A DNA stretch of 64,000 nucleotides, from contig NW_003314271.1 of the NCBI RefSeq assembly GCF_000143415.4, positions 947,150 to 1,011,149 on the forward strand, given 5' to 3'. The notes beneath the pieces are model-generated. The model saw nothing but the letters and a program-made list of their open reading frames with translations, did no database searches and had not been told where the DNA came from. This document shows positions 22,821-34,440 of this stretch, piece after piece. The DNA is from Selaginella moellendorffii (taxonomy: Eukaryota > Streptophyta > Lycopodiopsida > Selaginellales > Selaginellaceae). The position numbers and the translations under genes are program-made. Within the stretch, counting starts at the first letter, position 1, and every line of letters starts with the position of its first letter.

Positions 22821-23680
22821 GCACCCCCTCCTCAAGAACGAGTGGAACGAGGACATGAATGAGAACGAAGAGGAGGATGAGATGGGCGGCGAGGGATAGA
22901 AGATGGAGAAAAAGAATGAGGACTGGGATGAGAAAGATAGTGGTGGTGGAAGTCCTGAACAAGTCAGGAGAATGAATTAGGTTGTCCGCAGGTTCCCAAG
23001 TGCATTTCTCAAGTCCATAACCCTTCCAATCTACCAGATAGTAGAGGTTAGACCGTGAGATCTTGGAATCAAGGATGTCTTGAACCTCGTACTCACACCC
23101 ATCCTCGAGCTGCACTGGTGGAGGCGGAGGAATGACCCAATTTGGTATAGGACTGGGAATATAAAGCTCAAGGAGAGAGGAGTAAAAAACGGGGTGAATT
23201 TGATATGAGGAAGGAAGTGCAAGGCAATAAGTGATAGGATTAATGATGGCAGTGATAGGGAAAGGACCGAGGCATTTGAAATTAAGTTTGGGACATGGCC
23301 TAGTGGTGGACATATTTCACCTGAGGAGCCAGACTTTATCCTCGATATTGTAAGGGGGACAATCTTGACGATGGACATTGGCAAATGTTTTGTGAGATTC
23401 CTAAGCACGATGGAGGTGGAAGGAGATGGAGTTGTGGATTTCCTAGAGGTTGGAGATAAATGCCTCAGAGCGGGGATTTGAACGAGAGGATTCGGATGGA
23501 AAAGGAAGTGAGAGATTGAATTGGGGATTTCGGCTAGAGTTCGCAAAGAAGGGGGAAACTTGAAGGGAGGAGTGAACAGAATTGTTATAGGAGAACTCAG
23601 CAAGGGGAAGGATATCGAATCAGTCATCCTGATGATAGTTGATAAAGCCCCTCAAGAATTGTTTCAATGTCTGAATTGTT
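22821..23680 (-). pseudogene. integrase C-terminus and chromodomain of the chromovirus
   Basis: Two overlapping minus-strand frames carry the end of pol. Residues RPCPKLNFKCLGPFPI and HPVFYSSLLELY are the integrase C-terminal GPF/Y-type region. YEVQDILDSKI followed by LVDWKGYGLEKCTWEP is a classical chromodomain. The segment 23627-23400 joins the integrase core only through frameshifts. Confidence 0.88.
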
Positions 23681-24414
23681 CACTCAGACTGTCCATCACT
23701 TTGAGGATGATACGCCGAAGAGAGGTTGGCCTTCACTCCAAGAAACTGCAAGAACCATTGCCAGAAATGAGAGACAAACTGATGTCCCCGATCCGAAACC
23801 ACATCTACAGGAATCCCATGAAGTTGGAAAATTTCCCTGAATACCAGTTTTGCCATGTCCTTGCCCGAAAACTCCTTGGTACACGGCAGGAAGTGTGCCA
23901 TCTTTGTGAAGCGATTCACCACGACTAAAATGCTGTTGAAGCCTCCATAACTCGGAAGATCACTCAAGAAATCCATGGAGATGGATTCTCAAGGACCTAA
24001 AGGGACCGGGAGGGAACGAAGCAAACCTGAAGGAAGGTGGCAAGGTACCTTATTCCGGGTGCAAGTGTCACAGGAGGTAACAAAAGCTTTGATGTAGTCA
24101 TCCATGTGAGGCCACCAAAAGTCCTGTGCAACCAGCTCATAGGTTTTCACAATGCCGAAGTGACCAGTAATCGGGCTATTTTGGCACGCCATCAGGACCA
24201 ACCTTCGAGCATCACCTTCAGGAACGTAAAGCTGCTCCCCACGGTACAACAAGCCATCTAAGAACTTGAACTCGTCAAATCGCTGGTAGTTGGGAGTCAC
24301 TGGGTATCCAGCTTGAAGATGGGGGAAAATGTCGCTGGTGAGGTCGTTGGATTGAAGATTGTTTCTGATCGCATCCATCAAGGAGGAGTCCTGAGGGACC
24401 AGGGAAATTGCCAT
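23680..24414 (-). pseudogene. integrase zinc-binding and catalytic core
   Basis: 24414-23989 includes the HHCC zinc finger (GHFGIVKTYELV, then CDTCTRNK). After a single TGA in place of a conserved tryptophan the same frame continues 23976-23680 with MDFLSDLPSYGG, VVSDRGHQFVSHFW and SSAYHPQSDGQSE, containing the catalytic D,D,(E) core region. Confidence 0.9.
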
Positions 24415-24444
24415 AACTTGAAGCCGATTAGGACTAAGGATAAC

Positions 24445-25575
24445 CTAATCCTGTTGATTGAAGGCAAGATTACAAGGCCTGAGACTGAGATAGGTGCGCC
24501 TTAAAAGAGCATCAGGAAGGCCTTGAAGCTTTCCAGGTCTGTATTTGATAATAAAGTCAAATTGACTTAGGAATTGTGCCCACCTTGCCTGACAACAGCT
24601 CAAAACTCGGGAAGTGGCAAAGTACTCGAGATTTTTATGATCTGTCCAGGCCATTGTTTGATGGCTTGCCCCCTCCAAGAAACGACGCCACTCTCCAAAG
24701 GAATCCACGATGGCAAGGAGCTCCTTATTGTGGATTTCGTAATTGATCTCCGCAAGCTAGAATTTCTGAGAATAAAAAGCGATCGGATGAAATTCCTGAT
24801 CTGCTCTGAGTTGAGACAACACAGCACCGATGGCAAAATTGGAAGTGTCAGCCTCGATAAAGAAAGGTTGTGAGGGATCAGTGTGGATCAAGACGGGAGC
24901 AGAATTGAAGGCCACCTTGAGTGTGTCGAAGGTTTGCTAGGCAGCAGTAAACCAAGAGAAGGGAACATCCTTGTGAGTGAGATGCGTGAGAGGAAGGACA
25001 ATGTCAGAGTAGTGATCAATGAATTTGCAGTAAAAGTTGGCAAAGCCAAGGAAAACCTGAACGTCCGACATTGATTGTGGAGGCTCCCATTCAAGAATAG
25101 TTTTGACTTTGGCAAGATCCATCATGATACCTTTAGAAGTGACAATGTACCCAAGGAACTCCACAGACTCCTGATCGAAAGAACATTTCTCAAGCTTTGC
25201 ATATAGGCCATGTTCCCACAGCTTCACCAGCACCTTGTGCACATACTCGTCGTGCTCCTCTTGAGTTTTTGAGTAGATGAGGATGTCGTCGAGGTAGACA
25301 ATCACCATCTGATCAAGAAACTCCCGAAAGACGTTGTTCACCATGTGTTGGAAAACTGCTGGAGCATTTATCAAGCCAAATGGCATGACAGTGTACTCGA
25401 AGTGGCCATGGCGAGTTTGGAATGCAGTTTTCCATTCGTCGCTAGGCCGGATTTGGATTAGGTTGTATGCTCCACGGAGGTCGATCTTGGTGAAGAAGCG
25501 GGCACCACCGAGGTGTTCTAACAGGTCCGAGATCAAGGGCAACAGATAACGGTTCCGAATAGTCAGCATGTTCAA
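24445..25575 (-). pseudogene. reverse transcriptase and RNase H
   Basis: 25575-24937 is reverse transcriptase: [29 protein letters not shown], and the catalytic [12 protein letters not shown], then [11 protein letters not shown] and the thumb region [12 protein letters not shown]. 24836-24445 is the RNase H segment (MAWTDHKNLEYF, ARWAQFLSQFDF). The two are in different frames, so at least one shift separates them. Confidence 0.93.
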
Positions 25576-25579
25576 ACCT

Positions 25580-27366
25580 CAGTAGTCGATGACTAGCTAC
25601 AAACTCCCATCCTTCTTCTTGACAAAGAAGACAAGCACTCCAGTCGGGGAGTACGAATGCTAAATGTACCCCGAGGCAAGATTCTCATCCACATACCCTT
25701 TGAGGGCCTTAAGCTCGGACGGAAATAACCCTTAGATAAGCCCCCACGGAGGTGATGCTCCTTCCTATAAATCAATGGGACAGTCATAAGGTTAACGAAC
25801 AAGCAGTGCACTAGCTTTTTTCTTGTCAAACACATCCCCAAAATCATGATACTTCTCAGGAAGACTGACAAGAGAAACATGCAAAGCAAAAAGGAAAACA
25901 AGTTCTTCATGAAGGAGTTCTTTCATAGTGATTGTGGAGATAGGAGGAGGCGTACGACTAAATGGAATGATGAGACGAGGATACTGTCTAGTGTAAGATG
26001 GAAGAGAGGGAAAAGAAGAGGGTGAAAACTTCATAGAGTCAGGAACAGAACCTCAATTTGAGTTGAGGGAACTTTTTTTGAGTTGGACTCGATGAACAGT
26101 AGGGGAAGCTGTGGGAGATGGTGACATGGGAGAGACGAGCTGTAATTCCTTCCAACATATCTGAGGTTGGTGTAGTTGGAACCAAGGAAGGCCAAGCACC
26201 ATAGAGGAGGACTTGCTGTTGATGATGTTGAAGGTGATATCGGTGACGGTGGACCTGATGTGTACTCAAACGGGCAACGTTTCCCTAAGGCCAGAAGATG
26301 GAGACACAAAATGTCTGCCGATGCCTTCAACCCTCAGATCCTGTATGGTAGGAGAAAGAGGAACATGATGTCGGGCAGCAAAGTTTATGTCCATGAAGCA
26401 GGAAGTTGCAGCCGAGTCCAGTAGCACCAGAGCCTTGAGTCCTGATTGTTCGGTGAAAGAAAGGAGACATAGGATGAGGAAGTTGCGGGAATTGGTGGTG
26501 GCTTTGATGAAAGGTGGTGAGGAGCTTGATAAAGAAGAAAAGTGATTTTTATTCGGGGAGTCCAAATAGACAGCTCCTATTCTGTTTGGACAGGGTCGTT
26601 TCCCAACTACAATAGAGGTGGACCTTGATGCAGAGTGAACTCGAGCAGTCGGGGAGGCTTCTTGGGACACACAGCTGCTTTGTGATTAGGATCAACATAA
26701 TAGAGGCAAAGATTATGAGATATTCGACATTGCTTCTCAGTAGGACTCAACTTCCCTTTGTTGAGTCGGGGAGTACCAGAAATATCCATTGGGACCGGAG
26801 TAGTAGGTTTGGGAGTATGCCCCGAAGACTCAAGCTGGGATTTCTAAATCTGGGATGGGAAAACGGCGGTGCGGCAACTTTCTTGACGACGTTCAAAGAG
26901 ACGATTGTCACATCAGCTCTAGAACCGCGACCCCTTTCATGCTCTTCTCTAGGAGAGGAGAAAACCATGACAAAGCTGCACATCGAGCAACGTCCCGATC
27001 ACACCGATTTGAGACTTGGGAGTGGGGTACCGCTGATGTTGAAGTGCGAAAATCAGCTCCATCTGGTTTAGGAATCCGTGAAGCTCTGAACACTTGCTTG
27101 AAAATTTCGCCGGGAAACTCACCTTCGGTTCAAGAACTTTGCTGGGTCCTTGAGCCGAAAGTGAAGCAAGCTCCTGCTGCATGCAAAGAAGGGTTGCCTT
27201 CAGCTCAGTATTCTTAGATTGGATTTTTGTAAGGACTTCGGCAAGAAATCAGGACAGCTTGAAGACTCCATCGGCAAAGAAGAAAGAAAAAGGGGGAAAA
27301 AGACAAAGACAATCAAACAATCAAAATGAGCTAAAGCAAAAATGAAAAAAACAATCTGAATTAAAT
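25580..27366 (-). pseudogene. gag, zinc knuckle and protease of the chromovirus
   Basis: 27182-26908 resembles gag (FLNQMELIFALQHQRYP, then WFSPLLEKS after a shift). 26789-26607 has a knuckle-like CLYYVDPNHKAAVCP in which the second cysteine is tyrosine. 26470-26266 is the protease (LLDSAATSCFMD); the usual DSG/DTG active site reads DSA. 26030-25580 links protease to reverse transcriptase with several frame changes. Confidence 0.8.
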
Positions 27367-27724
27367 TGTCGAGACCCCCAACAAAATCAAGACTGGAAAA
27401 TGCAGAAGACAAAGAGAAAAGCTAGTGGAAATGAAGAAAAGGCTTTATACTAATGTTGATTCAGATTGTGGAGAAATGGAACAAGGCTAACCTATATATA
27501 CTATAGGTTGATGAAGCTCCACCACTCTTGGATCGAAGACAGCCTAAATATAGCTAAGGTCGAGGAGGCACCACATCATCAGGAATGTGGCTTGAGATTC
27601 AAGAATTATACGGGAAATTAGAGAGTCAAGAATAGGGAAGTGTCTCGAGAGTCAAGAATGTGGTCTGCAGGTCAGGAATCTGGTGAGAGTCAGGAATGTG
27701 GCAAGAATTGGGGGATTCCTGACA
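27367..27724 (-). repeat. 5' LTR of the chromovirus
   Basis: 358 bp, TG..CA ended, pairs with 22460-22820. I do not see a convincing tRNA primer site immediately inside it. Confidence 0.92.
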
Positions 27725-29157
27725 CACTCAACTCTACCAAAAATTAGAGTTGTTTTATATCATGAACAAAGTTCTACTTTTGGACAGAAAATTATCTAAA
27801 TCTACATTTAAATATGACAAAGCAAGTGAAAGTGGAGTTGAAAGAAATTTTTTAACAAACCTTGCATTGATCTTTTGGCAGGCCAAGATAGATCTATTGA
27901 TATCCAAAGGAAGCTACATACTTATGGTTACTGTTAATAATTTGGAATATTATCCCCACAAATTATTAAGTTTCAGAATGTCTAATAAGCATATTATTGA
28001 ATTCAAAGGTCTTCTTCCTTTAAATAGGATCGCTGCATTTCACGATCTTGAGTGTGACGGTAATGATCTCTATTATTCCTAGCTTGCAAAGAGAATATTA
28101 CTACCTTTATGCTTTATTTCGTTAAAGTGGAACTTTTCATTATCCCACTTATGGTGTGTGGCCACATGCCATTTTTATAACAACAATAAAAAATTGAAGT
28201 TTTAGCTTTATAATTTATAAATTAAAAATTTTTCATATGATTTTGTGTTATAATATTGTGAAATATAAAAAATAAATTAAAAAACTGATAGAAATATTAA
28301 TAAATATTAATTAAGTACTAGGAAATGGCATGTGGACACATGCTAATTAATGTCCCACTTTACTGAATAAGTTCCACTTTAACGAAATAGAGCATCTTTA
28401 GTGACCTAAAGCTCCTTTTAAAAATGTTTGAATTAGTATTTGGATATTAAATGAAATATCTAAATAATCAGGTGCTAAAAGATTAATATTTGTGCCTATA
28501 AATATACATGCATTCAACTTGAATCAATACAAAATACTGTTAGCAAAATATTTATTGATATGATATATTTGAATGGAATGTAGATCAGATTTAGTTTTAA
28601 AACTTACAAATATATAATTAAAAAACTAAATTTTTTATTTATAAATTTTAATTATTAGTTTATTAAGTTATATGTTAACTTATTTATAAATGACTTATTT
28701 ATTTGGTTAATATAAACTGAGGATTTTTGTTTTGTGCCTTGTAGCAATTGCCTAATATGTGTTTATATATTAAATTGTATTTTATACCACTTACTGAGTT
28801 TTAAATGTATTTTATAAAATATAGAAGATAAACAATAATGCTAAAATTAAATAACTAGAGTTAAATGAGATTAGATGGGAAACCTAATACAAGGAAAGTT
28901 TATTTATTAAGTATTTTTAAGTTATAGTTTATACAACTTGAGTTTAGAAGTTGATACAAATGAAAAAAATTAATACAAAAATAATATATTGTCTTGATCT
29001 CGTTTTATCCAATCTTTAGCATCAATATCCATAAATTCAAGTTAATCATTCATCAATTTTTAATTTAGTTAGGACTTATATTCTTTTTCTTCCTTCAGCC
29101 CTCTCACCATTTTGCTTGTAATCAAATTATATTATAATTGATTTTTTGTCATAAATG
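27725..29157 (-). repeat. X repeat ('Y' part), copy 2, second segment
   Basis: Continues the repeat broken by the chromovirus and ends at GTCATAAATGGTGCAG. It carries a 110-codon plus-strand frame, 27750-28082 (MNKVLLLDRKLSKSTF, LMVTVNNLEYYPHKLL, FHDLECDGNDLYY), the longest version of a frame also readable at 10375-10160 and around 57000-57320. I do not recognise the protein. A MITE is inserted at 28109-28395. Confidence 0.7.
28109..28395. mobile_element. MITE with the termini of the 12.3-kb transposon
   Basis: About 287 bp. The left end reads ATGCTTTATTTCGTTAAAGT and the right end, inverted, ATGCTCTATTTCGTTAAAGT, nearly the same as the ends of the element at 42226-54553. Flanking CTTT(A) at 28105 and 28396 is a 4-5 bp duplication; X copies 1 and 3 lack the insert at this site. 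It carries two subterminal copies of the family palindrome at 28151-28172 and 28325-28346. No coding capacity, so it would depend on a transposase in trans. Confidence 0.88.
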
Positions 29158-29571
29158 GTGCAGATTTGGATTCATGCTCTTCATTACAAATATAGTTCTT
29201 CCACCACAAAAAGATTCTCTAGGCTTTTGCAAAACCAACTGCTGGAGTCATTCCACTGCATATCCAATAGATATGAAGCTATTTCGACCTGGAGCACATT
29301 TCTATGCTCTTGTCCCTTCACTCCTTGGGCTAAATGCTCAAGAGTCATTCTATGCTCTAATTCTTTTGTTCCTTGGCTTTAAATTTGGGAGTTAGGCTCT
29401 GTCCTTTCATTTAGTGGCCCAAGGCCCTAAAACTCAAGTTCTAATCCACTATCCCTAGACACATGGTACATGGCATGTGGTATATAAAAGGATAAGTTCT
29501 GCTTTGTGGTTATCCTATGGTAAATCACTATAGAATAAAGGCTGAAAATCATGTATGCTATACTCACTGTT
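29158..29571 (+). repeat. truncated block-G end joined to an LTR Z 3' fragment
   Basis: 29158-29290 is the inverted last 130 bp of block G (GCTGGAGTCATTCCACTGC as in 58193). At about 29291 it switches to the 3' part of a plus-oriented Z LTR that ends GTATGCTATA at 29571. The junction marks a rearrangement. Confidence 0.7.
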
Positions 29572-30368
29572 CATAGTAGTGTTCACCACCACCACTATTA
29601 ATTTAAAGCTTGAATGCCTATCCACTAAATTTTACTAACCTTTGATACTTCTTCATTATGTAACTATACCTTTGGTCACTAAACAAAAGAATTATTCCTT
29701 TTGCTTTCCATAATTTAAAACTTTAGAATGATAATTCGAAATATTGCAACTCAATGTGAGTCTCATGTGCATGGGTACTCCTAACCATGTGGCTAAAGCA
29801 AGTTTCTAATGAACCATACAAGACAATGCCACTCATACTTGAATTAGGAACATTAATCATTTGATCTTTCACAACTATTAAATACTTCATCAAATCACCC
29901 CATTTATTTATCCATATTCATTTTACCCTTGGACTCTTTAATAATTATATCATTTTCCACCACATGTCTTCCTTAGTCATATTAACCTTTTTTAGCCTCA
30001 CTAATTCCACTTTGTAGGGATTTATTAAACCTGGAGAAAATCGGTTTAGGCTTTCACCCTTGGATTTAGTCTTGGTTTCAGTCTCAGTCTTGGTCTTGTC
30101 CTTAGTCTTAGTTTCAATCTCAATCTCGCTCTCGGATTTGAATTTGAATTTGGACTCCCTCTCAAACCTATTCTCAACCTTCATTTCTCAGACTTAATTT
30201 TGGACTCGGTCTCAGACTCAGTATCAGACTTGAAATCAGTCTTAAACTCAGTCTTAGACTAAGTCTCAGATTTGGTTTTGACACTTTTATGTCTTATAAC
30301 ATTTACCATGTGTTAGTTTTTTTGCATTTTGTTTTAAAGACTTACTTCATCAATCACTTTATGCTCAT
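29572..30368. repeat. left inverted arm, outer part, with KE-rich hexamer repeat
   Basis: Inverted homologue of 62462-61640, roughly 88% identical by eye. On the minus strand a degenerate 6-bp period (GAGACT, AAGACT and the like) gives an open frame 30184-29945 rich in Lys, Glu and Thr (ETKTKDKTKTETETKTK). The matching right-arm frame is 61816-62028. Such a low-complexity frame may simply be an expanded repeat. Confidence 0.7.
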
Positions 30369-30468
30369 NNNNNNNNNNNNNNNNNNNNNNNNNNNNNNNN
30401 NNNNNNNNNNNNNNNNNNNNNNNNNNNNNNNNNNNNNNNNNNNNNNNNNNNNNNNNNNNNNNNNNNNN
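30369..30468. other. assembly gap (100 N)
   Basis: Exactly 100 N, the conventional size for a gap of unknown length. LRR-like coding sequence abuts its right side. Confidence 0.99.
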
Positions 30469-31649
30469 AATGATTGGGAGTCGAGGTTAGTGTCTCGCAT
30501 TTGTGCGCTCAACTTCAAGTTCTTCAGTAGTGCCATGTTTCTAAGGCTGTCAAGATCTAGGGGTGAAGGGCTGCCTGTCAAGCTGGATTTACTATTGTGG
30601 GATTGATGTTACTCATACAAGCCGGATCCACAGGTCAATTATTTTGAAGCTAGATTTTATGCTAGAGGAGTGGCCAATTGAGTGAAGCTGCAATCTTTTG
30701 AAAGAAGAGATTGAAAGTTTGAAGAAAGTAGGTTTCAAGCTAAAGACTTCCTTAAATATTGTTGTTAATACTGCTATGCCACCAATATCAACACTAGATT
30801 AGCATACACGATCAGCTAGGAATGGAAAGGTTGTACAATATAAGTCTTTCATTTCAAAAGGTGCACAAGAAAAGATTAAGTTAGCAAAAGAGTTGAAGTG
30901 CACAATCCCAAAGACAAATTACATTAATGTTGTGGCTAAGGAGTTTGTTGTTGTGACTGAGTTGTCAAAGGGTACGAGCTACATTATCAAAAATCTGCAA
31001 AAATCCATCTTATACCTGTCCAAATTTTACACTGAGGGAGAATAAGAGAAAGGTATATTTAGCCTACAAGCACATCTATTACATTTTTATGCAAGAATTA
31101 AACCAAGATTCTAAGATTGACCATCACATCCATCAAGTAAGCTTTACAGTTGTGAAGCTTGAGAAGTGTTTTTAAATTGCTTTTAGTGTTCGGATCTATA
31201 TTTATATTTGTATTTTATTGGTCAAATTTACTTGGAAATATAGATTAAATCAAAATTTGAAAAATAAAAAAATGTTAGTTTGGGACGAACCAATGTTTTT
31301 CTTGTGTTTGAGAAACCATGAGCTCATGAGCTCAAAACCTACCCAAGCTTAAGCTGATCTCTCTATAGAACTTGTTCACAGAGATCCACGTAAGGTAGGT
31401 GCACTAGAAGTTGGCACCTTGCTCTATATCGAGTTTCCATGGAGGTTGAGATAACCAAGGTTTGTGCACTTATCCAATGGAGGAACTTCATTGCTGAGTT
31501 TGTTGTCACTCAAGTCAAATATCTCTAGATGATCCAGCTGACTAAATCCTCTTCAAATGCTACCTGATATGTTGTTATAGTTGAGATGCAATCGCTGGAG
31601 AGTCTTCATCTATGTGATCGAATGTGGAATGGGCTTCCTTTTTCAGCTA
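30469..31649 (-). pseudogene. leucine-rich-repeat protein fragments
   Basis: Minus-strand stretches read as plant LRRs: at about 31620-31400 LQRLHLNYNNISGSI, LDHLEIFDLSDNKLSNEVP and NLGYLNLHGNSI, and at 30581-30470 LDSLRNMALLKNLKL. Stops separate them, and 30620-31300 between them shows no LRR and no gene. These look like relics of an LRR receptor kinase or LRR protein; no kinase part is seen. The thioredoxin-fold copy C begins directly at 31650. Confidence 0.65.
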
Positions 31650-32698
31650 TGGGTATGTAATTATCTTTTTTTTCTGCCATCAAACATCTTCTGTCTTGGG
31701 GAATTGCAAGCTTGGCAAGGCCGCCTTGGGAGAGAATGTCAAGACACAGATCGTATCTTCAACTTGAGCTCTTCAAGCTTTACGAATTCGGTAAGCTTAA
31801 ACTCTCGTATTGCAGTTGTTTGTTGATTTTTCTTGTTTGTATATAGAGGCCTGTCCCTTCTGTAGACGAGTGAGAGAAGCACGATCTTTCTGCCGAGGTA
31901 GTGTCTCGCGGAAGTTGCAGATGGAAACTTTTTCAATTTTTGTGTAGTTGTATCCGTGCCCCAAAGGATCTCGAGTCCATCGTGCGTTTGTGAAATCGTC
32001 TGGAGGCAAAGAGCAGTAAGTGATACACTCTTGTCTGTAACAAATTCTCATCGAATATGACAGGTTTTCATTTGTCTTGGATCCAAACACCGGCGTGTCA
32101 ATGTACGAGAGCTGTGAGTAACTTTCTCGTTTTCTTTCCATCACAATCAGCTTGCATGAATGCCTCTGGCAGCCGATATTGTCAACTACTTGTTCCAGGA
32201 ATATGGTGAGAGAAGCAAGCCAACATTCGGGATTTTAGAAAGGTAAGAAGTTTTATTGAAGTGTAAACTCTTCGGTATTTCATCATAGTGTGTTCCAGCA
32301 CTTTAGTCACTGGCTGGGTGCCGACAATAATATGAGCAGGGGGAGGCATGTCACTGTGGAATGGAGCATTGCCAAATCCTCCACAGAAGCTACTTGAGCT
32401 CTACTTGAACAACCAGGTAAAGCACTTTGTTTTCAAAGAATTCTAAAAGTTTTTGGTAGTTTGCAAGGCTCGGAAGCGAAGTCCTGTGCGAGCTGGAACT
32501 TCCTTACATCCTCTGGAACACGGGCAAAGGGTAACTTAATTGCTCCAAGCTCAAGCAAATCTCAGGTTCAACACAGGTAACCTTTTGGTCTATTTTTTCC
32601 CTTCATTATCATTGTCAAGAACAGGTTCCACTAGTTGATCCCAACACTGGCATACAAATAGTCCGCTATCTCTTCGCTAACTATAATTCGAACCGATG
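31650..32698 (+). pseudogene. thioredoxin-fold gene fragment, copy C
   Basis: Starts at the same intron-1 point as copies B and D and shares their deletion of exon 2. It is further damaged: 13 bp are missing in exon 4 behind the CPFC motif, bases are lost in exons 8 and 10, and the stop codon region is altered (AACCGA for AAGTGA). Introns are retained. Not functional. Confidence 0.92.
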
Positions 32699-34440
32699 TT
32701 GATGCAGATTTTCCTATCAGCTATCATCATGTTCACTCCATTGAGTGGTACTAATAGTGTATCGCACTTTTCTCCCAAGAACAGGGAAATGGCAGTTGCT
32801 ACCATCAGCAAACGGAGGTACCAGCTAAACAGCAGTGTTCCCACAACTATGGACTGGTTGGCTTTCTAGAACGTACGATACGGGGTGATCTGTACTAGAG
32901 AGAGAAAGTGTTTAGGGTAGGCATTCTTTTTGTACCCCATTTTCAAGAAATGAGGCATTTGGCGCATCTTTTCTGCTACCGCCGGGAACGAGCTCAAGGT
33001 TGCGAGGTATGGGTCATGATGTGGGGATCGTTCGTGATTTGGGGTCGTGTCCTTCTTGGTAGGAAGAGAGGAAATTCTGCTTCGCATGCATCCAGGATGC
33101 CCCTGGGGGGAGGGTGTGATGTCCTGGACTGAGAAAACAAAACGATGGCTGGGACAGCAGTGCTTGGGCAGAATTTGAGAGCTTTGGATGCGCACACAGT
33201 GGCTATCATCCCTGGACACATTGATGAAAGGAAAGTGTTAGGTCTTTCTTTCTTGACTTCTCGACTCACTGACCAAACTTTTTGTGACGAGGTTTGAAGT
33301 TCTGGAGAGCAAGGACGAGCTTGATCTCATTGGACAACAACCACCAGAACCGCTGCGGCAGTTTAACCAGCGCTTTCAGTCTTATATTCGTAAATTCGTC
33401 CTGTGTGGCGACTTGATACGGCTGTGCATCACTTTGCCAAGTTCCAGCCTTCTTGGATTGGTCCTTATCAGGTACTTTCTCGTGCTGGCACTAATTCGTA
33501 TTGGCTAGCAGAGTTGACGGGCAGGAAACCACCGAAGCCAATCAATGGAGTTCATCTCAAACGGTATTTCTTTTAACTGGTACAGTTCACGTTTCGTTTC
33601 TATTCTTTTAATGCTTTGAGTGTCTTTGCGAGAACTATTTTGTTACTCACAGGCCCGAACCTGATTCGGGAGCAGGACACTGTCTCCTGGGATAAGTTCT
33701 GTCCCATTCGCGATGCGGAGACAGCTTGTTGAGGGGCACGATCCTGTGGTACGTAATGCTTCTCTCTCCCCTGTCTCTTGAGGTTTCCGATCGTCACAGT
33801 TCTGAGGTCCATTCTTTGTCTCAAATCGCTGAGAATGTTAATCTGCATTTCCTTGCTTTCTGTCATAACTGTTACATTTGAACTGCTTTCTATGTTTTCT
33901 TGTTCCGTGGTCTCGTTCGTCTAGTTGTGGCCTGTTGTTAACAATCTTTCACTGGGGATGGCCAAAGCGCTTGGTCTCTCTGGCGTTGGAAAGTTTCATG
34001 GCGGTTGGTTCTCGTTGACAGTTGGCCAAGTCGCTTGGTCCTTTCGGCTTGTCAATCGACTGCCTATGACGGGCTGCTTCAAGGATGGATGAGACACGGG
34101 AAAATTTGTGTGATGCCTTTCTGTGCTTATTGTCTTTCTTTCATACCATTGCCTCGGAGCTTGAACATCGATGCTACCTCAGAATCTTTGACTTTGGACC
34201 TCCAATCACTTGGGATTGAGACTCATTCGCCCCTTGAGAGTTGCACACCATCAACACTGAATCTCTTAGTATCTGCGCACTTGGGACGTGCTTTCCCCAG
34301 TCAGTCGCCAAACTGGTACAATCCGAGAACGTACGGGAGAGTGTTATAAGAGAGAGTGTAGGGTAGACATTCCTTTTGGGTAATGTTAGTGCAGAGATCA
34401 TGAAGGGAACTGCCATGGAGATGTGCTCCAGGTCCAAGAG
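32699..34440 (+). mobile_element. gypsy-derived tail of block G, copy C
   Basis: Same content as 7062-9310, without the insertion and duplication. The integrase relic (KFQPSWIGPYQV) lies at about 33425-33560. In the central 900 bp it differs from copies A and D at only a few sites. Confidence 0.7.

Larger units (their letters stand above)
22460..27724 (-). mobile_element. Ty3/gypsy chromovirus, complete but decayed
   Basis: A 5265-bp LTR retrotransposon on the minus strand. LTRs at 22460-22820 and 27367-27724 begin TGTC and end GACA, and share roughly 90% identity by eye. The 5-bp target duplication CACTC occurs at 22455-22459 and 27725-27729; the homologous empty site in X copy 3 near 56985 supports it. 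Just inside the 3' LTR lies a polypurine tract (GAGGAGGGGGTGC on the minus strand). Internal order gag, protease, RT, RNase H, integrase, chromodomain defines a chromovirus, a lineage that can target heterochromatin. Stops and frameshifts throughout mean it cannot move by itself. Confidence 0.95.
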
